Assembly: GCA_021832495.1 (NCBI GenBank)
Contig: JAKBKR010000147.1
Span: 1-5,879, forward strand
Source of the DNA: a bacterium
GTDB lineage: Archaea > Thermoplasmatota > Thermoplasmata > Lutacidiplasmatales > UBA184
Direction of reading: 5' to 3'
Length of the DNA stretch: 5,879 bases
Below the pieces are notes generated by a model. That model did not search any database and was not told the origin of the DNA. It worked only from the letters and a program-made list of their open reading frames with translations. Both the position numbers and the translations under genes were made by a program. Position 1 is the stretch's first letter. Each line of letters starts with the position of its first letter. Positions 1 to 4,924 of this stretch are shown here, in pieces.

Positions 1-1268
1 ATCTCCACCGGCGGGGCCGGTTCCGGGGCCGGCTCGGGTTCTGGCTCCGGGGCCGGCTCGGGCTCCGGGACCCGCTTCGGCGGCGGGGCTCGGGGAATTT
101 CACGGGACGGGGGCGCGGGGGGTGCCTCCGGCGCGGGATTGGAGACCAACTCCTCCGGCGATTTGAGATCGGGGTCGGAGTGGTACTTTCGACGCCACTC
201 CGCAAGGGTCAATCTCTCGCCGGTCTCGGGGATGATGAAGTGGGTGTATCCCCTCAGGTGTTCCGGCACCGGGGCGTTCAGCACGGGGTCCACGTTCGTC
301 ACCTCGACGTTCTGCGGGGGGAGTTGGGGGAAGTTGGGGCCGGCGGGCTGGCCGGAGGCCACGGCTCCGGCTCCCGGTATCTGGCGGTTGGGGATGATGC
401 GCGACACCATCTCCACCCCGTTGGAGGCGATCTCGGAGATTCCATTGATTAGCTCCCGGGCCTTGTCCAAATCGGACTTCTCGCCCGCGCTCTTCGCGGC
501 GTTCGGGTCGGGGCCGAACCCGGTGATCCCACGGAGCGCGGAAGCGGCCTCCTTGATTTCGGCCATCTGCTTCGCCATCGCCACCACTTGGGCGGCGGCG
601 GTGGTCTCCTTGGGAGCGGCCTTCAGCTCGGCAATTTCCTCCCGCAAGGCCTCCACGGTTTGCCGCCATTGTTCGTCGCGGGCCTTGGCCTCCTCCTCGC
701 GCTTGCGCTCCTGATCCTGCCGCTTCTGCTCCTCGGCACTGATCTTCAGGTTTTGGATTTCCTCGGTGAGCTTCAGCGTCCCCGCCGAACTCTCGCTGAT
801 CTGCTTGGTGATTTCCGCCATCCGCTCCTTAATCAGTGCGTCCACCTGCTTCTGCGATTCTTCGTCGTTGCCCCCGCCGAACATCCGCGGGAGCCCGCGA
901 ATGAGTTGCGCTTTGGCCGCCATATTGAACAGCCGGTCCATGTCGAGATCGTCCGACTTCTTCTCCGGCGGCTTTTCGTCGGCGGACAGGCTCTTGAGGA
1001 GCTTGATTTGGAGCTGCTGGGCCACGATTTTGTCCAAGTCGAGCCCGGGGCTCGCGCCGCCGACTCCGCGTTCCTGCAGCTCCCGTCGTGTCGCCAGAAT
1101 CCGCTCCACGGCGGGGCTCAAGACGCTTTGCCGCGGGGCTTCCTCCGAGGTCAGCCGGCGCACCACCTCGCCGACGGACACTCCGTTGGACTCGGCCAAC
1201 CGCTGAAGCCTCGCCTTCGTCTCCTCGTCGATAGTTACGCCCGTGGGCTGCCCCTTTTCTGCCATCAT
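1..1268 (-). CDS. RHH-like, coiled-coil, Pro/Glu-tailed protein (3' end outside window)
   Basis: The minus frame is open from ATGATG at 1268-1263 to the left edge, giving about 421 residues with no stop, so the C-terminus is missing. Residues about 9-40 (TIDEETKARLQRLAESNGVS, then VGEVVRRL) have the strand-helix-helix pattern of ribbon-helix-helix DNA-binding proteins. About 135-220 is a highly charged Glu/Lys/Arg/Gln stretch typical of a long coiled coil. Near 340 is a compact segment, YTHFIIPETGERLTLAEWRR, that looks like a small folded module, and the last visible residues are Pro/Glu/Ala repeats (EPEPAP type). The start overlaps the stop of the upstream HTH gene as ATGA, so the two are probably coupled; the second ATG at 1265 is an equal choice. 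A DNA-binding head plus coil suggests a structural, partition or regulatory role, but I recognise no family. The plus-strand frames here are shadows of this gene. Confidence 0.82.
   Translation of the reverse strand, partial: MMAEKGQPTGVTIDEETKARLQRLAESNGVSVGEVVRRLTSEEAPRQSVLSPAVERILATRRELQERGVGGASPGLDLDKIVAQQLQIKLLKSLSADEKPPEKKSDDLDMDRLFNMAAKAQLIRGLPRMFGGGNDEESQKQVDALIKERMAEITKQISESSAGTLKLTEEIQNLKISAEEQKRQDQERKREEEAKARDEQWRQTVEALREEIAELKAAPKETTAAAQVVAMAKQMAEIKEAASALRGITGFGPDPNAAKSAGEKSDLDKARELINGISEIASNGVEMVSRIIPNRQIPGAGAVASGQPAGPNFPQLPPQNVEVTNVDPVLNAPVPEHLRGYTHFIIPETGERLTLAEWRRKYHSDPDLKSPEELVSNPAPEAPPAPPSREIPRAPPPKRVPEPEPAPEPEPEPAPEPAPPVE
22..62 (-). repeat. 24-base tandem repeat encoding the Pro/Glu tail
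   Basis: TCCGGGGCCGGCTCGGG occurs at 22-38 and again at 46-62, a period of 24 bases (8 codons). A shorter partial copy lies to the left. On the minus strand it encodes EP/AP repeats at the C-terminal side of the coiled-coil protein. Such tracts are prone to length variation and usually act as extended spacers. Confidence 0.7.
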
Positions 1269-2032
1269 CCACCGTTTGGAACGTCCGCGCTAAGCGATGC
1301 CGCACGCATGAGTGCGTCCACCACGCCTTCGGGCATGGGGCTCCCCGCCATCACCGATGCGGTGACGCGGTCCAAGACCATCTGAAATTGCCGCTCCCGT
1401 ATGGCCGCCGGCTCGAAGTGCCGGGCCACCTCCTCAAGGATTTCGGACAGCTCCGAAATGGTGTTCTCCATCTCCCCCACGCGGTCGCGGTAGGACCACC
1501 AGAACTTGAGGGCGTTGGCGACCATCTCGGGAGAGCCCGCGCTCTCATATTGGAGTCCATGCTCGACGAACCACTTGCGGATGACCTCCCCGGTGCTGAG
1601 ACTCTCGGTGGCTTCTTGGATGGCCCGCGCCGCGATATTGGACACCGCGACTCCGCCCGCCTCCTTGGCGGCCTCGACCGCCCACGTTTCGGGGTTCGCG
1701 TCCGCCTCCTTGGCGGCCCGGACCTTCCGCTGAGCCAGCGGGGGAGCTTTGGATTCGGATGCCGCGGGCCGACCGGCCCACGCCTTCCGACGGGCTCGGA
1801 CAATCGCCTCCTTGTCCACGCCGAGGTCCTTGGCGATCTGGCGGTTCCCGGCCTCCGGGTGTTCGGTGAGATAACGGACTACCCGTTCCTCGATGGGGAT
1901 GCCCTCTTCGTTCCACGGCTGGGAGGGGTCGATCGTTTCCGGCTCCAGCAAGCCGGGCGATTCGTCGATGGGGTCCCCGATGTCCCGTGCCACGACTTCG
2001 CGCATTAGACTCCGCTTAATAAGTGTGTTCAT
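1265..2032 (-). CDS. Helix-turn-helix protein of unknown function, 255 aa
   Basis: Residues about 48-82 (EERVVRYLTEHPEAGNRQIA, then KDLGVDKEAIVRARRKA) fit a helix-turn-helix: a first helix, a short turn at EAG, and a recognition helix after DLGVD. This resembles the DNA-binding domains of phage regulators, replication proteins and small terminase subunits. A Lys/Ala-rich linker (90-115) leads to a helical C-terminal half, with a Trp/Tyr patch KFWWSYRDR near 176-184 and a short coiled-coil-like helix at 185-205. The ATG at 2032 is preceded by GGGGGG with a 4-base gap. An in-frame ATG at 2005 has GGAG at a similar gap and is a real alternative that would lengthen the divergent spacer. It is first in a leftward pair, and its TGA overlaps the next start. 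Function not assigned; it is a candidate binder of the nearby repeat A, by position only. Confidence 0.82.
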   Translation of the reverse strand: MNTLIKRSLMREVVARDIGDPIDESPGLLEPETIDPSQPWNEEGIPIEERVVRYLTEHPEAGNRQIAKDLGVDKEAIVRARRKAWAGRPAASESKAPPLAQRKVRAAKEADANPETWAVEAAKEAGGVAVSNIAARAIQEATESLSTGEVIRKWFVEHGLQYESAGSPEMVANALKFWWSYRDRVGEMENTISELSEILEEVARHFEPAAIRERQFQMVLDRVTASVMAGSPMPEGVVDALMRAASLSADVPNGG

Positions 2033-2070
2033 TCGGCCCCCCAGCCTAATGCCGGCGTACCGGATGATTG
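2033..2070. promoter_or_regulatory. Divergent intergenic region
   Basis: This is the only place where the two gene blocks diverge, so promoters for both must lie here or just inside the flanking genes. It is only 38 bases, or 65 if the minus gene starts at 2005. An AT-richer island at about 2013-2035 (CTTAATAAGTGTG) is the best place for a -10 box, but I cannot pair it with a convincing -35. It contains repeat A at 2045-2057, with a GCCGGC core inside an imperfect dyad, which could serve as an operator. Confidence 0.4.
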
Positions 2071-2088
2071 ATGACCGAAAACGAGGCG
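2045..2088 (+). repeat. Repeat A, copy 1 (start-associated leader)
   Basis: CCTAATGCCGGCG followed by a weak ribosome site and the ATG at 2071. By eye, 36 of 44 bases match 4521-4564 without gaps, including the first codons of each downstream gene (MTENEA against MNANEA). The distance from the repeat's internal ATG to the gene start is 22 bases in both copies. Here the TAA is not a gene stop, because the neighbouring gene is on the other strand. Confidence 0.7.
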
Positions 2089-2099
2089 ACCGAGAATGA
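2049..2099 (+). other. Possible 16-codon leader ORF in repeat A
   Basis: The ATG inside repeat A opens a short frame, MPAYRMIDDRKRGDRE then TGA, overlapping the start of the 2071 gene in another frame. The equivalent frame at 4525 begins MPALRRSDERERGG, so the similarity shows in this frame too. It has no good ribosome site of its own. It could be a translational-coupling leader or a by-product of the repeated DNA; I lean to the latter. Confidence 0.2.
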
Positions 2100-2529
2100 G
2101 ACACCGACGAGCGAGCGAATCCGCTGGGTCCGCTACGCTGCCGACTGCGCGGAAAGGGTCCTACACCTCGCTGGCCCACAGCGGCCCGACGCCGAGGCCG
2201 CCATTCAGGCCGCGAGGGCGTGGGCGGACGATCCGACCGGGGAACGGCGGGAGACGTGCAGAGAGACTGCTGATCGCGCCTACCTCGGCGCCACCCTTAC
2301 CGCCTCTCTTTCCCTCATTTTCGGCAACCGTGCCGTCAAAGCGATCCAAAGCACCGCCGCTTTCTCCGCCGCCCTTGCCGCGAAGGCAGCCGTTTGCGGT
2401 GACGCCACCACCTTCGCCGCCCACGCAGTCGACGCCGCTATCGATGCCGCCCACGACGCGGGGTCCGCCCCGGGTGCCGAGCAGGCGTGGCAGGCAGAAC
2501 GGCGGAAGTTCTACGGGCTTGGACCCTAA
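2071..2529 (+). CDS. Imm-5-like (putative immunity protein domain) helical protein, 152 aa
   Basis: An almost all-helical, Ala-rich protein with a charged N-terminal tail (MTENEATENE). Residues about 23-50 read YAADCAERVLHLAG...AIQAARAWA, close to the Cys-A-E-x-V-L and A-I-x-A-A-R-A-W pattern of the Imm-5-like putative immunity domain found in phages and bacteria. Later Ala-rich helices include AVDAAIDAAHDAGS, and the C-terminus has AWQAERR. The family name describes a fold found near toxins and in phages; no immunity role is shown here. It heads the rightward cassette. ATG 2071 is chosen over TTG 2068 because it has the same spacing to repeat A as the gene at 4547. The upstream GGA is a weak ribosome site. 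The stop TAA lies within the next copy of repeat A. Confidence 0.75.
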   Translation: MTENEATENETPTSERIRWVRYAADCAERVLHLAGPQRPDAEAAIQAARAWADDPTGERRETCRETADRAYLGATLTASLSLIFGNRAVKAIQSTAAFSAALAAKAAVCGDATTFAAHAVDAAIDAAHDAGSAPGAEQAWQAERRKFYGLGP

Positions 2530-2540
2530 TGCCGGCGCTA
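2525..2540 (+). repeat. Repeat A, copy 2
   Basis: CCTAATGCCGGCGCTA is identical at all 16 bases to 4521-4536. The TAA at 2527-2529 is the stop codon of the Imm-5-like gene, and the overlapping ATG at 2529 is in frame with the next gene (N-terminal MPALTKVTN if used). The probable start of that gene is 27 bases further on. Confidence 0.85.
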
Positions 2541-2555
2541 ACTAAGGTCACGAAC

Positions 2556-2783
2556 ATGGCCGAAACCGAGAACAACAGCGAGACCGTCACGATGGAGCGG
2601 ACCGGCTGCCTTTGGCTCTGGCATGGAGGGCCGCGGGTAGTCAAGGCGAGGGAAACGTGGGTGGTGAAGTACCGCCGCCCCGGAGCCGTTGCCGATGTGC
2701 GAGACGCCGCAATCGGCTACGGGTTCGATCTGCCGAAGGGGACCCCGCCCGAATGCGTCTTCCCGTTGGAGGGGGACGAATGA
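2556..2783 (+). CDS. Hypothetical protein, 75 aa
   Basis: I do not recognise this protein. After a polar N-terminus (MAETENNSETVTMERTG) it has aromatic and strand-like segments (CLWLWHGGPRVVK, WVVKYRRPG), then an acidic C-terminus ending EGDE. It looks like a small beta-rich or mixed domain with one Cys and three Trp. ATG 2556 is chosen because AAGG lies 8 bases upstream and because repeat A sits in the leader of two other genes. An alternative ATG at 2529 overlaps the previous stop as TAATG and would add nine residues. The TGA overlaps the next start as ATGA, so translation is probably coupled. Confidence 0.75.
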   Translation: MAETENNSETVTMERTGCLWLWHGGPRVVKARETWVVKYRRPGAVADVRDAAIGYGFDLPKGTPPECVFPLEGDE

Positions 2784-3337
2784 GCGGACCCTCCGTCCTC
2801 GGCGGGGACGGCGGGGTTTCTACCCGCGCCTGTTCCGCCTACTCGTACGAGGTCCGCGACGACACCGTAGAGGTCCTGTTCGACGGAATCCTCGGATACT
2901 CCCCGAAGCTCCAATGGGTGGATGGGAACCCGGTGGTGCTGACTCCCGGCTTGCTGGGCCAGTGGCTGATGGAGTTCGCCGCGACCCCGACGGCGACGAC
3001 CCGCCCCTCGTGGCGGGTCCACGTGACGCTGACCGACTACGCGAGGGTCGGGAGGGCCACGGATGCCACCTCCGCCCTGACGACCGTCCGAATCCCCGCC
3101 CTCCTGCTTTTGCGGTACGATGCCGAGAGCCGGATCTCCCTCCCGGTGCCCGGCTACCCCAATTGGACCGGGGGCGACGGCGAATCCGGGTGGGTTCTCA
3201 TGCGGCCGGCCCGCGTTCCGGGTATGGACCCGCCGGACGTTCAGATCGTCCTGCCGGACCCCTCCCCGCTAATGTTGGCGCTGACTATGGATGTCCGCCT
3301 TGTAACCGGACCGAAACAGGAGAGAGCGAAAATATGA
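2780..3337 (+). CDS. Hypothetical protein, 185 aa, upstream of bet
   Basis: The start is well supported: GGAGG at 2768-2772, 7 bases, then ATG overlapping the previous TGA. The protein looks soluble and beta-rich: VEVLFDGILGY, WRVHVTLTDYARVG and VRIPALLLLRYDAESRI alternate hydrophobic and polar residues as in a beta-sandwich or barrel. I see no Cys cluster, nucleotide-binding loop or transmembrane segment. Its stop overlaps the bet start, so it is probably made together with the annealing protein. A recombination accessory role such as binding single-stranded DNA or modulating Bet is possible, but it lacks the acidic C-terminal tail typical of SSB, so I do not call it that. The last 20 or so codons contain a stretch resembling repeat A (3269-3288), so the C-terminus may be a late addition. 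Confidence 0.8.
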   Translation: MSGPSVLGGDGGVSTRACSAYSYEVRDDTVEVLFDGILGYSPKLQWVDGNPVVLTPGLLGQWLMEFAATPTATTRPSWRVHVTLTDYARVGRATDATSALTTVRIPALLLLRYDAESRISLPVPGYPNWTGGDGESGWVLMRPARVPGMDPPDVQIVLPDPSPLMLALTMDVRLVTGPKQERAKI

Positions 3338-4188
3338 GTGCGAACGGAGCAGCCGTGAGGATTTTGGACCGAGAACAAACGTGCGAGTTGTGCCACGGGA
3401 TAATGCCGGCCGGGACGCCGTTGACGTGGCCCAACACCCCGACCGCGAGGGAACACCCGGATTACGCGACGTGGGATACCGTAAACCGGCGATGGACGCA
3501 CGCGGGCGACGAAGCGTGCGGGAAGCTCCTCGGCGGGTTCACGCCGGCCAACCAACTCCCCAGAACGGCGGCCCCCCCGCAGTCGACGCTCGACAACACG
3601 CCGCCGGCCCCGACCCCAGCCCAAACTACGGCGGTGGTGCCGGCCGCGGAGACGGCCCCGGCCGTCGCGACCACGCCGACCCTGCCGTCCCTGACCTCGG
3701 AGCAAATCGCCATCCTCCGGGGCGGGGGGCGGTTCCCCCGCGACGCCAGCCCCGACGAAATCCGGTTCGGCCTTACCGTGGCGGACCAGATCGGTCTCAA
3801 TGTCTGGGCCGGTCAGGTCAAGTTCATCCGGTTCCGCGCCGGTGAGCCAATGGTCCCCTACCTCGGAATCGACGCCTACCGGGCGCTGGCGGAGCGGAGC
3901 GGCCACTATCAGGGACGCGAAATCAAGGTGGTGTGGGACGAGAGTGTCAAAGATCATCCGATTCGGGCCATCGCCACCGTCTATCGTGACGACCGCCAGC
4001 ACCCCACGGTCGAGGAGGTCGAGTGGTCGGAGGCGGTTCGGTACTCCGCCAAAGGGGAGCCGACCCAGCCGTGGCAGAACATGCCTGTGACAATGCTCCG
4101 CAAGGCCGCCGAGGAGCGGGCTCTCCGGGCCGCGTTCCCGCTACAGCTCTCCGGGGTGTACGGCGATGCCGAGGTGCCCGGTGACTGA
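3334..4188 (+). CDS. bet: Phage single-strand annealing protein, Bet/RecT family, with N-terminal zinc-site extension
   Basis: Residues about 120-284 match the Bet/RecT core. ASPDEIRFGLTVADQIGLNV, then WAGQVKFIRF, parallels lambda Beta's NQYGLNPW region; VPYLGIDAYRALAERSGHYQG parallels VPVVGVDGW; ATVYRDDRQHPTVEEVEW and PWQNMPVTMLRKAAEERALR, then AAFP...GVYGDAE, parallel the C-terminal core. These proteins coat single-stranded DNA and anneal complementary strands, usually with a phage exonuclease. Total length (284) is close to Beta (261), but the layout differs. Residues 17-62 hold C17-x2-C20 and H56-x5-C62, a likely CCHC zinc site, joined by a Pro/Ala/Thr-rich linker (about 75-118). The core is therefore short and lacks a long C-terminal region after it. 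The start overlaps the previous stop (ATGA), with GGAGA 10 bases upstream. No exonuclease or SSB gene is visible in the window. Confidence 0.93.
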   Translation: MSANGAAVRILDREQTCELCHGIMPAGTPLTWPNTPTAREHPDYATWDTVNRRWTHAGDEACGKLLGGFTPANQLPRTAAPPQSTLDNTPPAPTPAQTTAVVPAAETAPAVATTPTLPSLTSEQIAILRGGGRFPRDASPDEIRFGLTVADQIGLNVWAGQVKFIRFRAGEPMVPYLGIDAYRALAERSGHYQGREIKVVWDESVKDHPIRAIATVYRDDRQHPTVEEVEWSEAVRYSAKGEPTQPWQNMPVTMLRKAAEERALRAAFPLQLSGVYGDAEVPGD

Positions 4189-4345
4189 GTGCCCCCGGTG
4201 CCGCGCCGCCTCCCGGGACCACATCGCCATCACCGAGTCGGATTGGTACCTCCGACTCGGAACCCCGGAGGCCAACGACTGGGTCGAGGAGGTACTCGAC
4301 CGGCTGGACGCCGTACGAAACGACCACCGGAACCACCCGGAGTAG
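4181..4345 (+). CDS. Small Cys/His protein, 54 aa, GTG start
   Basis: This frame opens with GTG at 4181, overlapping the last 8 bases of bet, and closes with TAG. It begins VTECPRCRAASRDHIAITES (first residue read as Met). C4-x2-C7 near the N-terminus and H49-x2-H52 near the end could together bind one zinc ion, flanking an amphipathic helix NDWVEEVLDRLDAVRNDH. GAGGTG lies 4 bases upstream. The codons are strongly GC-ending, as in the neighbours, and the product resembles other small Cys-starting proteins in this cassette. It is easily overlooked because it is short, starts with GTG and overlaps bet. I recognise no family; zinc binding is inferred from residue spacing only. Confidence 0.7.
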   Translation: MTECPRCRAASRDHIAITESDWYLRLGTPEANDWVEEVLDRLDAVRNDHRNHPE

Positions 4346-4348
4346 GGT

Positions 4349-4525
4349 ATGCGACGCCCCATCATCCTGACGCGAGCCCTCGCCGAACTACTGGCGGGAG
4401 AGACCCACGAGCGCGTGATCGACTCCGCCGCCGCGGCCCTCGCCGACACGGCCCACGCCGCGAATGCCAAACACGAAGAACGGCGGCGCCGGCTCCAACG
4501 CCGCCGGGCGACTCGCGGCCCCTAA
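4349..4525 (+). CDS. Small basic helical protein, 58 aa
   Basis: ATG 4349 follows GGAG at 4339-4342 with a 6-base gap, three bases after the previous stop. The protein is a predicted pair of helices: LTRALAELLAGETHERVIDS, then an Ala-rich stretch, ending in a strongly basic tail (EERRRRLQRRRATRGP). The Arg-rich end could contact nucleic acid or be an assembly tail. No known family is recognised. Its TAA stop lies inside repeat A copy 3. The same DNA read in another frame continues through the stop region but has no supporting start signal. Confidence 0.62.
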   Translation: MRRPIILTRALAELLAGETHERVIDSAAAALADTAHAANAKHEERRRRLQRRRATRGP

Positions 4526-4564
4526 TGCCGGCGCTACGGAGGAGTGATGAACGCGAACGAGGCG
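4521..4564 (+). repeat. Repeat A, copy 3 (start-associated leader)
   Basis: The first 16 bases (CCTAATGCCGGCGCTA) equal copy 2 exactly, and the whole 44 bases align with copy 1 (2045-2088). The TAA is the stop of the preceding 58-residue gene. It is followed by a strong purine ribosome site (GGAGGAGTG) and ATG 4547. Two of three copies thus fuse a stop codon, a shared leader and the next start. Confidence 0.85.
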
Positions 4565-4711
4565 GCAAAGGGCAAGACCAGGGCGGAACGAATCGCGAGG
4601 GCCAAAGCGTGTTTGGACGAAGCCTCCCGCATCTTGAACGACGCCATCGCGTTAGTGGACGACGCATGGGATGAGTTGTTCGAGGCGGGAGAATCGGAGG
4701 TGGGGGAATGA
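4547..4711 (+). CDS. Small helical protein, 54 aa
   Basis: ATG 4547 follows GGAGGAGTG within repeat A copy 3. The GTG at 4544 in the same frame is a less likely start. The product, MNANEAAKGKTRAERIARAK then CLDEASRILNDAIALVDDA, is one long amphipathic helix or a short helical hairpin, with an acidic end (ELFEAGESEVGE). It shares the MNA start and the EAGE-type end with the genes at 4708 and 5575, although the middles differ, so these may be diverged paralogues or share exchanged ends. The tail EAGE-SE-VGE looks like a doubled version of the usual EAGE end. No family is recognised. The stop overlaps the next start (ATGA). Confidence 0.72.
   Translation: MNANEAAKGKTRAERIARAKACLDEASRILNDAIALVDDAWDELFEAGESEVGE
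4696..4711 (+). repeat. Repeat B, copy 1 (one mismatch)
   Basis: GGAGGTGGGGGAATGA differs at one base from the copies at 4875 and 5745. It supplies, in one unit, the last codons of the upstream gene, the GGAGG ribosome site, a 7-base gap and the overlapping start ATG 4708. Confidence 0.75.
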
Positions 4712-4890
4712 ACGCTCACGGGACGGGAAATAGACTGACCGACGAGGAACGTGCCGCGGCCCTCAAGATCGCCGATCTACTGATTGAAGGTTTTGGGTGG
4801 AACGCCACTCCGCAGGGCGGCGCTTATTGGAATGAGGTTTTTCATGCGCTACGGCTACTCGCGGTCGGGAGTCCGGAGGCGGGGGAATGA
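4708..4890 (+). CDS. Small protein of unknown function, 60 aa
   Basis: The start is set by GGAGG at 4696-4700, a 7-base gap and ATGA overlap. The N-terminal half is a helix (TDEERAAALKIADLLIEGFG), followed by a loop with WNATPQGGAYWNE and a second hydrophobic helix, VFHALRLLAVG, ending SPEAGE. It looks like a compact two-helix protein. I recognise no family. It shares MNA at the start with 4547 and 5575 and EAGE at the end, and its stop codon lies in repeat B copy 2. It is probably co-translated with its neighbours. Confidence 0.75.
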   Translation: MNAHGTGNRLTDEERAAALKIADLLIEGFGWNATPQGGAYWNEVFHALRLLAVGSPEAGE

Positions 4891-4924
4891 GCGAGCCCCA
4901 TCCCTGCCTGATCTGCGGGCGCGA
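4875..4924 (+). repeat. Repeat B, copy 2 with shared gene start
   Basis: GGAGGCGGGGGAATGA at 4875-4890 is identical to 5745-5760, and the similarity continues into the next gene. By eye, 39 of 50 bases match 5745-5794, covering the codons for M(S/T)EPxPCxxCG. The shared block runs from the end of one gene across the ribosome site into the next. Confidence 0.75.

Noticed and set aside
588..1385. Long plus-strand open frames (also 139-714 and 766-1206) opposite the left block
   Set aside because: They are antisense to a continuous minus-strand frame with coherent domains, lack a ribosome site in context, and are expected in GC-rich DNA.
2689..3333. Upstream extension of the bet frame
   Set aside because: The extra residues are Arg/Pro-rich shadow sequence of the 2780 gene; ATG 3334 has a ribosome site, an ATGA overlap and the start of recognisable protein.
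2780..3337. Calling the 185-residue protein SSB because it precedes bet
   Set aside because: No clear OB-fold signature and no acidic C-terminal tail; position alone is not enough.
3401..3410. TAATGCCGGC within bet, resembling repeat A
   Set aside because: Only 10 bases match, it is not near a start, and it encodes a sensible part of the zinc-site segment (IMPAG); probably chance.
2525..4536. Repeat A copies as attachment-site cores or a CRISPR array
   Set aside because: No integrase is visible, spacing is about 0.5 and 2 kb, and the copies are tied to gene starts.
4189..4674. 161-codon frame continuing after the bet stop
   Set aside because: Arg/Pro/Gly-rich and overlapped by three better-supported small genes with proper starts; only its MPALRR part is of interest, as repeat A.
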